This document shows positions 1 to 6,395 of a stretch of DNA of 29,374 bases, piece after piece. Both the position numbers and the translations under genes were made by a program. This DNA comes from Verrucomicrobiales bacterium (GTDB lineage Bacteria > Verrucomicrobiota > Verrucomicrobiia > Verrucomicrobiales > SLCJ01). The notes beneath the pieces were generated by a model. The model was not told the origin of the DNA. It saw only the letters and a list, made by a program, of their open reading frames with translations, and did not search any database. The stretch spans positions 1-29,374 of the forward strand of contig SLCJ01000140.1 of assembly GCA_007125835.1 (NCBI GenBank). Direction: 5' to 3'. How positions within the stretch are numbered: the first letter of the stretch is position 1; the number at the start of each line of letters is the position of its first letter.

Positions 1-287
1 AGGCGGAAAAACATGCGCGGCGTGTCCGTAGCGACACCTCGCTGGTGCGCCTCTTCGCCGAAGTGAATGAAGGGAGCATAAACCCACGTCTTCAAATCCA
101 AGGCAAACTGTAGGAAATAGGTCCGCCCCTCCGCTCCCGGCCAATCCAACAAAAACGTATTTTCCGCCGCAGGCGAGATCCGCAAGGGCTGCGGCTCGCT
201 ACCTACCGCGACAAGCGGCCCGGCGGAAATCCAGAAGCCCAGCCCGGCAATAGCAGCCCACGCGCCCGCCCATCGGTTCGTTCTCAT
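1..287 (-). CDS. Secreted protein of unknown function (N-terminal part, runs off the left end)
   Basis: The visible 95 codons start at an ATG on the complement of 285-287 and are open to the window edge. The N-terminus (MRTNRWAGAWAAIAGLGFW, then ISAGPLVA) looks like a signal peptide, so export is expected. At residues about 48-69 there is the pattern W-P-G-A-E-G-R-T-Y-F-L-Q-F-A-L-D-L-K-T-W. This W..(A)..R.Y.LQ.S.DL..W motif is frequent in secreted and autotransporter-associated proteins of Verrucomicrobiota, where it forms a short beta-rich module. The start overlaps the stop of the upstream gene in an ATGA, with a GGAGGG Shine-Dalgarno sequence just before it, so the two are almost certainly translationally coupled. 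Function is unknown. Confidence 0.75.
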   Translation of the reverse strand, partial: MRTNRWAGAWAAIAGLGFWISAGPLVAVGSEPQPLRISPAAENTFLLDWPGAEGRTYFLQFALDLKTWVYAPFIHFGEEAHQRGVATDTPRMFFR

Positions 288-1195
288 AGGCCACCCTCCT
301 TTCCGGGGGGCGTGCCATCCGGCCGCCAGAAGAACACATTCACATCTTGTGGGCGCGGCGGGTTGGCCAGGGCCTCCGCCCGCCGTGCCTGCCATTGCTC
401 CTGCCGCCCCGCATGCGCAGATGCCAGGGCCTGCCCATGATCGCGATACAGAGCATGCATGTCCCGCACCAACCCCCATGCGGCGGCACCGGAAAACCCA
501 TCCTCCCGCGCCCCGGCAAACTGCGGCTCAAGCATCGAAAACAGCGGCACCTCGGCCCAATCCAGCCCCAGCCAAGAAAGAATCTGATCGCGCTCTCCGG
601 CATCAGACACCTCATCCACTGCCAATAACAATCCATACATACGCAAATCGCCGCCGACCTCCTGCGCCTGAAACGAGCCCACGCCACCAAAATGACGAAA
701 ATCCACATTCGACCAGAAAAGCAAATCCTCTTCCTCCGGGCCATCCAAGCGGCACCTCACAAGTGAAACCGGCCCTTCAAACACCCAGGCCGACACAAAA
801 GCCATCCGTGGAAAAATTCCCTCTGCAGCAGGCGCTGGGACTTCTTTCCACGACACGCCCGAGCTGTCGCCATTACTCCCCTGCGCCAATACCGGCAAAC
901 CCGGATCGGCCACAGAATGCACGCGAAGGCGAATCCTTCCCTCCACAGGAGGCAACCCGGGAAACGACGAATGCTCAACCACATCCATCTCGAAATCATG
1001 CATCCCCAGAACCTCAAACTCAGGAAGCTCGGGCGACTCGCGCGGTGCCGTGCCAACCGTCCCATCGGGCACCGGATGGCAAGGCATGGCCACTGTGGCG
1101 ACTGGCGCTCCCTCCGGCCCCGACGCCATTACCCAGGGCAGACAAAATCCAATCAACGCCCCCGGCAAAACAACTTGAGCAAAAACACAACGCAT
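284..1195 (-). CDS. Secreted hypothetical protein, coupled to the gene at 1-287
   Basis: This 303-residue protein begins MRCVFAQVVLPGALIGFCL and has a signal-peptide-like N-terminus with a likely cleavage near residues 24-30. The mature part is acidic, proline-rich and free of obvious transmembrane segments. No enzyme motif is recognisable. The segment about 84-180 reads like beta-sandwich material (FEVLGMHDFEMD, RIRLRVHSVADPG, FWSNVDFRHFGG). The C-terminal 60 residues are helical and charged (ALYRDHGQALASAHAGRQEQ). The last four bases form ATGA with the next gene's start, so the pair probably works together in the envelope. The start has only a weak Shine-Dalgarno sequence. No promoter was recognised upstream. 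I do not recognise the family. Confidence 0.7.
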   Translation of the reverse strand: MRCVFAQVVLPGALIGFCLPWVMASGPEGAPVATVAMPCHPVPDGTVGTAPRESPELPEFEVLGMHDFEMDVVEHSSFPGLPPVEGRIRLRVHSVADPGLPVLAQGSNGDSSGVSWKEVPAPAAEGIFPRMAFVSAWVFEGPVSLVRCRLDGPEEEDLLFWSNVDFRHFGGVGSFQAQEVGGDLRMYGLLLAVDEVSDAGERDQILSWLGLDWAEVPLFSMLEPQFAGAREDGFSGAAAWGLVRDMHALYRDHGQALASAHAGRQEQWQARRAEALANPPRPQDVNVFFWRPDGTPPGKEGGL

Positions 1196-1318
1196 GAATC
1201 TTTGGGACAGTTAGGCAGGCTCCCACACCTCATAAACACGTGCAAGCACAAAAATCGAATATGATAGAAAAAGCTGGGGTTTTCCGGATTTGGCCTGACA
1301 GCCATGGACGGTCGATGT

Positions 1319-1516
1319 TCAGGTTCCAGAAGCACCGCCAAGGGGAACGGCGACGTCAAGCCCGGGGAGGCGCGCGGGCCGCAGCTCCCCATCTTCATTC
1401 ACTTGGATTGTTGCTACACGAATCGGCTCGCCCTGCCACTTGTCGCCCAGTTCAATCTTCGCCTGCCAGCGCTTTTCCGGGTGACGTGGCGGAGCCGAAG
1501 AGCGGTGGTCGGGTAT
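1319..1516 (-). pseudogene. Possible gene remnant of unknown identity
   Basis: A minus-strand frame closed by TGA at 1319-1321 reads with protein-like composition for about 50 codons. It includes HPEKRWQAKIELGDKW, EPIRVATIQVNEDGEL and PGLDVAVPLGG. It has no credible start codon and is bounded upstream by a stop at 1517-1519. Adjacent frames continue upstream with similar-looking text (for example NAVFFDRFRGG), which suggests a frameshifted relic. The regular alternation of charged and hydrophobic residues argues for former coding. I cannot name the family, and a chance open frame is possible. Confidence 0.3.
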
Positions 1517-1650
1517 TCAGCTCGACACAAGCCACCCCGAAAGCGGTCGAAAAAAACGGCATTGAGGACGCCGCCGCGAATGGCTTGGGCGTTTTGCCCG
1601 CGGAAAGGCCCACAGATATGGGCCGGGTGGGCTCTCGGTAGCGGCGGTTT

Positions 1651-1675
1651 GGGGGGCGGTTACAAACCGCCCCCC
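1651..1675. repeat. REP-like GC palindrome, copy 1
   Basis: An 11-bp perfect stem (GGGGGGCGGTT at 1651-1661 with its complement at 1665-1675) encloses a 3-nt loop. Read on the minus strand it is almost identical to the palindrome at 25360-25382 and differs mainly in the central base. It lies 25 nt beyond the stop of the EF-hand gene but has no following T-tract on either strand. It is therefore better read as a dispersed palindrome than as an intrinsic terminator. Confidence 0.7.
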
Positions 1676-1700
1676 TGGTTGCCGTGCGGTGGGATTGTGA

Positions 1701-2327
1701 TCACTCGGTGGCTGCCGGGCCCCGGCGCTCGCGGGCGGGGCGACGTGGCGGATCCTGCGGCTGAGGCATGTATTCCGCGATTCCTCGGCGGTATTCGCGC
1801 ACGGTGATTTGGCCGTCGTTGTTGGCATCCATGGCGGCGAGAAGGATGCGCGGGGCGGCGGCAAGTTCCTCGGCGCTGATCACTCCATCGTTGTTCCGAT
1901 CGAGCAGGGCAAAGAGGGGCGGCACCCTTTCCGGGGCTGGCCTTTGCGGGCGCTCGGGTCTCTCCGGCCGTTCGTCCCTCTGCCGAAGTCCGGGGCGCTC
2001 GGGTCGGTCCGGTCGCTCAGGACGAGCTTCTCCATCGGGATTGAAGCGGCGGCGCCCTTCGATCCATTCCTCGCGTGTGATGGTGCCGTCGTTGTTGATG
2101 TCGAAGCGCCTGAGGATGCGCGGGGCGGCGGCGAGTTCCTCGGCGGAGATCAGCCCGTCGCGGTCCTGATCAAAGAGCAAGTAGCCGGGGGCCAGAGCGC
2201 GGACGCGATCGGGGTTGAGAATCCGGGCCTCGCGGCCTGGACCTTCGCCTGCGGGCTGGGCCGCAGTGAATCCAGCGGAGAGCAGCACGCAAAGGGCTGC
2301 GGTGGATAGGGCTGTGCGTGTTTTCAT
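1701..2327 (-). CDS. Secreted four-EF-hand calcium-binding protein
   Basis: The 208-residue protein begins with a signal peptide (MKTRTALSTAALCVLLSAGF, then TAA). An in-frame start further upstream would put 31 non-signal residues first, so the ATG at 2327 is preferred. Four canonical 12-residue EF-hand loops are visible at about 53-64, 76-87, 143-154 and 167-178, each with D.D.DG or D.N.DG and a final Glu. They form two pairs separated by a low-complexity linker rich in PER/RPE (about 97-135). Both pairs share ISAEELAAAPRIL, and the underlying DNA is also repeated, so an internal duplication is likely. The protein should bind calcium in the periplasm or outside the cell. It is divergent from a CpxR/CpxA-like pair, in the position cpxP holds in enterobacteria, but it has no LTxxQ motif. 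Confidence 0.85.
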   Translation of the reverse strand: MKTRTALSTAALCVLLSAGFTAAQPAGEGPGREARILNPDRVRALAPGYLLFDQDRDGLISAEELAAAPRILRRFDINNDGTITREEWIEGRRRFNPDGEARPERPDRPERPGLRQRDERPERPERPQRPAPERVPPLFALLDRNNDGVISAEELAAAPRILLAAMDANNDGQITVREYRRGIAEYMPQPQDPPRRPARERRGPAATE

Positions 2328-2409
2328 AATGGTATGGATTTGGTGTTTTCTGTCGAACGGAAGGTGATTGTGGAAACCATCCCGTTGCAATGGATGGAAC
2401 CACAGGGAT

Positions 2410-2457
2410 GTAAGGATCATGTGAAAATCGCCGTGAAAATTGTAAAGCTTGTGTAAA
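2410..2457. promoter_or_regulatory. Row of GTAAA/GTGAA half-sites, candidate operator of the CpxR-like regulator
   Basis: In the divergent spacer, direct repeats of GT(A/G)AA-type half-sites start at 2410 (GTAAG), 2421 (GTGAA), 2433 (GTGAA), 2442 (GTAAA) and 2453 (GTAAA). Most are 9-12 bp apart, about one helical turn. The last pair is GTAAA-N6-GTAAA. The E. coli CpxR box is GTAAA-N(4-8)-GTAAA. OmpR/PhoB-family regulators bind such head-to-tail repeats as dimers. Autoregulation plus control of the EF-hand gene is an inference from this match and the position. Confidence 0.5.
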
Positions 2458-2525
2458 ACCGTGGCGTCCCGTCAAATGCGAGCTTGCCAGGCCACTTCAT
2501 TTGGAGGCATAATCAGGCATCCTCG

Positions 2526-3314
2526 ATGGCCTCCGTCTTCCCATCCGCGCTCCCTTCTTCGGCACCGTTCCGCGTTTTGGCGGTAGATGACGACTGCAAG
2601 TTCTGCGCCCTACTTGCGGATTATTTGAGGCCGTTCGGTTTTGAGGTGGAGGCGGCTCACAGCGGGCCGGATGGCTTGGCAAAAGTGGAGGCGGGCGGCT
2701 ACGATGCGGTGATTCTAGATGTGATGCTGCCGGGTTTGGATGGCCACGAGGTTCTGCGGCGGATCCGGGCGGTCTCGGCCGTGCCGGTGTTGATGCTGAC
2801 CGCCCTGGGGGAAGAGGCGGACCGCATTGTCGGCCTGGAGTCGGGTGCGGACGATTACCTGCCCAAGACATTTTCCACGCGTGAATTGCTGGCGCGCTTG
2901 CGGGCCGTAGTACGGCGCTCGCGTTTGGGTGGCCTGAGCCGGAGTGACAAGCCCGATCAAGAACCTGATGGCGACGAGGAACTGCGCTCGGCAGGGCTGC
3001 GGATAAATTTTTCGCGGCACGAGGTGGAAATGGACGGCCAGCCGGTGGAACTCACGCCTGTGGAATATTCGCTTCTGGCGGCGCTGCTGCGTGCACGAGG
3101 GCGGGTCTGCTCGCGCGAACTGCTCCTGGAAAAGGTGCGCCAACGCGACTATGACATCTATGATCGCAGCATCGATGTGCATGTCTCGTCGCTGCGCAGG
3201 AAACTCGGCGACGACGCCCGGGAAGGGCGATTGATTCGCACCGTGCGAGCCGCAGGTTACCAGTGGGCGGGTCCCCCGCCCCGCCCCGCCGAAGGGAAAG
3301 GAGCGGCGACGTGA
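2526..3314 (+). CDS. OmpR/PhoB-family response regulator, CpxR-like
   Basis: A 262-residue two-domain regulator. The receiver domain (about 15-130) has the acidic pocket D21-D22, phosphoacceptor Asp65 (AVILDVMLPGLDG), Thr92 and Lys114 (LPKTF). The C-terminal winged helix (about 155-255) includes LTPVEYSLLAALL, RGRVCSRELLLEKV, YDRSIDVHVSSLRRKLG and IRTVRAAGYQW; the last two blocks are typical of the CpxR subgroup. The start is the ATG at 2526; a TTG 42 nt upstream would add residues without family similarity. It shares a GTGA overlap with the histidine kinase. The half-site row just upstream suggests autoregulation and control of the divergent EF-hand gene. Confidence 0.93.
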   Translation: MASVFPSALPSSAPFRVLAVDDDCKFCALLADYLRPFGFEVEAAHSGPDGLAKVEAGGYDAVILDVMLPGLDGHEVLRRIRAVSAVPVLMLTALGEEADRIVGLESGADDYLPKTFSTRELLARLRAVVRRSRLGGLSRSDKPDQEPDGDEELRSAGLRINFSRHEVEMDGQPVELTPVEYSLLAALLRARGRVCSRELLLEKVRQRDYDIYDRSIDVHVSSLRRKLGDDAREGRLIRTVRAAGYQWAGPPPRPAEGKGAAT

Positions 3315-4831
3315 AGCGGTTCCGGCCGGGGCTGCGGGCGAAGATTCTCGCCGGGCTGCTCGTCAATGTTTTGGCCTTGGGGGGATTGTTGGCTTGGTTG
3401 TTGGGTGTCGGCGTGGGCGGCGGCGACGCGCTCATCGCCGGGCGGGCGGCCAACCAGGTCACCTCGGTGGCGCGCACGCTGGCCGCCGAACTGTCGCGGA
3501 CGCCGCGCGAGGACTGGAACAATGTGCTAATTTCCTACGGGGAATCCCATGGCGCAGACTTCTCCGTAGTCAGGCATGACGGGAGCACAGTTGTCGGAGC
3601 CCGGGTGGAGGTGCCGCTGGAAGTGCTGCGGCGGATCCCCCCACCGCGGGCCGTGCCGAGCCGGGGGGGCGGGATCCGGAGGCCAGGCCTTGGGCGGGAA
3701 ACGGAAACACGTCCGGCATCCCCTGGCGCCTTGGTCGAAAGCCAGGCCGAGTTTCTGTTTTTCCTCAGGGCGGGCACGCCGCCGCGCCATTTCGCAGCGG
3801 CCCGGATCCCCCTTCGTCCGCCAAGACGCCCCCTGTCGCCGGGTGCCGTGGATTTCACGCTTCTGATTTCCACCGACTCACTCGCCGGGAGCCCGCTTTT
3901 TTTCGACCCGCGTCCGTGGTTGCTGGCGCTCACAGCAGCTGGGGGCCTGACCTTGCTGATCTGGCTGCCCATTTTGGGAGGCATCGTGCGCCGCCTGGGC
4001 AAGCTTGAGTCTGCCACAGCAAAAATTGCCCGCGGACATTTTGATTTGGATTTGGGTCGGAAGGATGGGGATGAAATCGGCCGCCTGGGCCACTCGATCC
4101 GGGTGATGGCTGCGGAACTGGATCACTTGGTCACCGGGCAGCGGCGGTTTCTTGCGGATGCCGCCCATGAACTCTGCGCGCCGCTGGCCCGTTTGCGCCT
4201 GTCGATCGATCTGCTCGAAAGAGAGGTTACCGCAGACCCGCAGGCCACTCAGCGGCTGCGCCAAGTCGATGCCGAGGCTTCGGAACTCGGTCTGCTGGTC
4301 GAAGGGATTCTGGATTTTTCCCGGGGCCAGTGGAGCGGCAAGCCACCGCATCGCGAACACTTTCCGCTCGAAAAGTTCCTTCAGGAAGTGGTCGAGCGTG
4401 AGATTCCGGGCGTTGAAACTGCGGTGCATGTGGAATCCGCACTCGCTGAAGTGCAGAGCGATCCCACACTTCTGCGGCGAATGCTGGCAAACCTCCTACG
4501 AAATGCAGCGCGCCATGGCAAGGCTCCCGTGTCGGTCGAAGCGGCTGCGGAGGATGATGGGTGGCGGCTTCGGGTGCGGGATGCGGGCGAAGGGGTCCCG
4601 CATGAGTGGCTGCGTGGGATGTTCGAGCCCTTTTCCCGACCCGACCCGTCCAGGGCACGCGAGAGTGGGGGGCACGGACTGGGTCTTGCCATCGCCCGCA
4701 CCTGCGTCGTGGCTCTCGGCGGAATAATACGCGCAAAAAATTTGCCGGAGGGCGGCTTCGAAGTAGAGGCACACTTTCCTTGCCACAGTGAGCAGCACGA
4801 CGATCACGATAAATCGACACCTGCAAACTGA
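3311..4831 (+). CDS. Sensor histidine kinase, CpxA-like
   Basis: A 506-residue membrane kinase starting at GTG 3311, inside the stop of the regulator gene and preceded by AAGGAG. Transmembrane segment 1 is at about 11-33, a periplasmic sensor region of about 165 residues follows, and transmembrane segment 2 is at about 203-226. Then come a HAMP linker (RRLGKLESATAKIARGHFD), the H-box (FLADAAHELCAPLARLRL, phosphorylated His286), the N-box (LLRNAARHG, Asn398), G1 (RDAGEGVP, about 424) and G2 (GGHGLGLAIA, about 453). The H-box layout and partner type are CpxA-like. HELCAPL replaces the commoner HELRTPL, but the catalytic His and Glu remain. The signal sensed is unknown. The divergent EF-hand protein and downstream outer-membrane protein point to an envelope or ion cue. 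Confidence 0.92.
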   Translation: MKRFRPGLRAKILAGLLVNVLALGGLLAWLLGVGVGGGDALIAGRAANQVTSVARTLAAELSRTPREDWNNVLISYGESHGADFSVVRHDGSTVVGARVEVPLEVLRRIPPPRAVPSRGGGIRRPGLGRETETRPASPGALVESQAEFLFFLRAGTPPRHFAAARIPLRPPRRPLSPGAVDFTLLISTDSLAGSPLFFDPRPWLLALTAAGGLTLLIWLPILGGIVRRLGKLESATAKIARGHFDLDLGRKDGDEIGRLGHSIRVMAAELDHLVTGQRRFLADAAHELCAPLARLRLSIDLLEREVTADPQATQRLRQVDAEASELGLLVEGILDFSRGQWSGKPPHREHFPLEKFLQEVVEREIPGVETAVHVESALAEVQSDPTLLRRMLANLLRNAARHGKAPVSVEAAAEDDGWRLRVRDAGEGVPHEWLRGMFEPFSRPDPSRARESGGHGLGLAIARTCVVALGGIIRAKNLPEGGFEVEAHFPCHSEQHDDHDKSTPAN

Positions 4832-4840
4832 TTTTCGTTC

Positions 4841-4869
4841 TTGCCAAAATACCGATTTGGCGGTAAAAC
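4841..4869 (+). promoter_or_regulatory. Possible promoter of the outer-membrane protein gene
   Basis: TTGCCA at 4841-4846 is followed after 17 nt by TAAAAC at 4864-4869, 23 nt before the ATG at 4892. An inverted repeat TACCG-N6-CGGTA spans about 4850-4865 within the spacer and could be an operator. The gene could also be read through from the histidine kinase 60 nt upstream. Confidence 0.4.
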
Positions 4870-4891
4870 TGTGGAAATTACCCTAATTCTG

Positions 4892-5620
4892 ATGATCAAG
4901 AAAACCAAAGCCATCCTCTTCGCGTCCACTGTTTCCCTGGCCACACCTGCTTTTGCCGGAGAATCCACCTTCATCGCCACGGCAGATCGACCCGCAGGCA
5001 ACTTGCTGGGAGGTGCCCACCTCACAGTCGAGGGCGGCGTGTGGTCTGACTTCATTTTCCGTGGACGCGAATTGGGCGACACGTCCGGAGATGCCCGCGC
5101 GGAATTGATTTTTCCCCTTGGAGACAACGCCAGCCTGAGCCTGGGTGGCCGATACGTGGGAGGCGACGACTACGAGCAATCCGAGGGATTCGCCGCCGTG
5201 CAGCAGGGTTTTGGCGCGGTGACACTTGCCGCCGGCTATCGGTTTCTGGGGTTGGACGCAGGAGACCGCCATGAGCTTGGCCTGATGTTGGGCACGCAAA
5301 TCGCGGGATTGGATTGGATGCTTTCCCTCTTCCACGACACCGAATTCAGCGGCGAATACATCGAACTTGCCGCACGCAAAAGCTGGTCGCTGAGCGAGCC
5401 GGTCTCGCTCGGGCTGGGCGGCGGAATCTCCGCCGTTTCCGACTACTGGGTGCCGGGCAGCGGATTCAACCACGCCTTCCTGCGCCTCGATTTGCCGGTT
5501 TCCGTGCGCGATGGAGTGACATTGACCCCATGGATTGCCGGCAACTTCCCGGTGGATAAGCTCGACGACATTCAGAGCGACGAGGTCTACGGCGGTGTCA
5601 GCCTGCGCCTCGATTTTTAA
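4892..5620 (+). CDS. Outer-membrane beta-barrel protein of unknown substrate
   Basis: The mature protein follows a clear signal peptide (MIKKTKAILFASTVSLATPA, then FA and cleavage before G). An upstream in-frame TTG would place 17 hydrophilic residues in front of it, so the ATG at 4892 is used (242 residues). The rest alternates hydrophobic and polar residues in many short beta strands (WSDFIFRGREL, ASLSLGGRYVGGDDY, VTLAAGYRFLG, HELGLMLGTQIAGLDWMLSL). It ends in LRLDF, with the terminal Phe typical of BAM-inserted outer-membrane barrels. It lies 60 nt after the kinase gene and may belong to the same regulon. It could be a porin or an adhesin-like barrel. No substrate motif is visible. Confidence 0.75.
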   Translation: MIKKTKAILFASTVSLATPAFAGESTFIATADRPAGNLLGGAHLTVEGGVWSDFIFRGRELGDTSGDARAELIFPLGDNASLSLGGRYVGGDDYEQSEGFAAVQQGFGAVTLAAGYRFLGLDAGDRHELGLMLGTQIAGLDWMLSLFHDTEFSGEYIELAARKSWSLSEPVSLGLGGGISAVSDYWVPGSGFNHAFLRLDLPVSVRDGVTLTPWIAGNFPVDKLDDIQSDEVYGGVSLRLDF

Positions 5621-5690
5621 GGTGAAAAAGCCGGAGGCACGGCAGTCCGGAGCAGTCGCAAATTTGCCCGGCCGAATGTCGTTTTTTTCA

Positions 5691-5718
5691 TTGAGTTTCA
5701 CTCAGGCGGGTGTATCCT
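5691..5718 (+). promoter_or_regulatory. Probable promoter of tRNA-His
   Basis: TTGAGT (5691-5696), a 16-nt spacer and TATCCT (5713-5718) lie 40 nt before the tRNA. The spacer end and first -10 bases, GGCGGGTGTAT, are identical to those in the rpmB promoter on the other strand near 19694-19707. Confidence 0.5.
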
Positions 5719-5757
5719 ATCCGCCCTCTCACACGGGTTCGTCGCCCGTGGCAAAAT

Positions 5758-5834
5758 GGTGGTCGTAGCTCAGTTGGTAGAGCTCCAGATTGTGGTTCTG
5801 GCTGTCGCGGGTTCGAGTCCCGTCGATCACCCCA
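5758..5834 (+). tRNA. tRNA-His (GTG anticodon)
   Basis: The acceptor stem GTGGTCG (5759-5765) pairs with CGATCAC (5824-5830) with one G-U pair. The D-arm (AGCTCAGTTGGTAGAGCT), an anticodon stem-loop CCAGA-TTGTGGT-TCTGG with anticodon GTG, and the T-loop (GGTTCGAGTCC) are all present. G at -1 (5758) faces discriminator C73 (5831), the identity pair special to tRNA-His. The CCA end is encoded (5832-5834). Confidence 0.97.
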
Positions 5835-6395
5835 TTTGATTTTCTCTGCATTGGCACAAAGCCAACAGCCCGTCCGACCGACACGACGACGTCGGCCTGT
5901 ACATTGACACGCCAAGTTTTTGCTGCCTACGTATCAATTTGTCGGTAGTAAACTATGTCGGCAATCTTTGCTCTAATCTTTGCCTTCCAATATTTAATTG
6001 AAATTATCCCAAGGAATTCCGTCTCAAAATCCTCACTAAATCGCCCACTCGGGCCCGGCAGGGAAATTTCGCCGAACCATGGACAACCACAAGCCTCTGA
6101 GTTGAAACAGCTGTGCGCCTCAACAATTCCCGATCATCCTGGCACCTCAAAACCTAGGTTTTCAGCCGCATCCATGACACCGATGCCGTTTCAGTGCCCC
6201 CAAACACCCAAAAACGCCGCCTTCCGGGCACTTGGAATGGTCAGGAACCCCGTCCCTTCGCTGATGTTCTCCGAAACGGAAGCAACTCCCAGACCATTCA
6301 CCCGGTGACACTACACCTCAGCACCCCTCCGCTTCCCCGATCCCCAAAACCATTGCTGACCCGCAGCGCGCGCTGCGGCCGCCAGGCTCTCCGCG
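5835..6395. other. Non-coding stretch of about 560 bp
   Basis: Between tRNA-His and the RHS remnant I see no gene I can defend. GC content drops locally (about 5920-6010). One perfect 14-bp palindrome is at 6149-6162. Short open frames on both strands have no recognisable content. The minus-strand text just downstream of the RHS relic (about 6190-6300) has protein-like composition and could be a further decayed piece. Confidence 0.5.
6149..6162. repeat. Perfect 14-bp palindrome
   Basis: AAAACCTAGGTTTT equals its own reverse complement. It stands alone in non-coding DNA with no nearby promoter or gene end, so its role is unclear. Confidence 0.6.

Larger units (their letters stand above)
1196..1700. 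other. Intergenic region of about 500 bp
   Basis: Between the secreted-protein gene and the EF-hand gene (both minus strand) I see no convincing intact gene. The stretch holds a possible minus-strand gene remnant (1319-1516) and a strong GC palindrome (1651-1675). Longer open frames exist on both strands, but they lack a start with context and a recognisable product and fit the chance expectation for GC-rich DNA. Confidence 0.5.

Noticed and set aside
1651..1675. Intrinsic terminator of the EF-hand gene
   Set aside because: The stem is strong, but no T-tract follows on the minus strand and a near-identical copy sits between two divergent gene starts at 25360.
2484..2525. TTG start of the response regulator at 2484
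   Set aside because: It has no Shine-Dalgarno sequence and adds 14 residues outside the receiver domain. The ATG at 2526 suits the family.
5955..6308. Plus-strand open frame after tRNA-His
   Set aside because: No Shine-Dalgarno sequence, no domain, and an abrupt change of composition. It is more likely a chance open frame.
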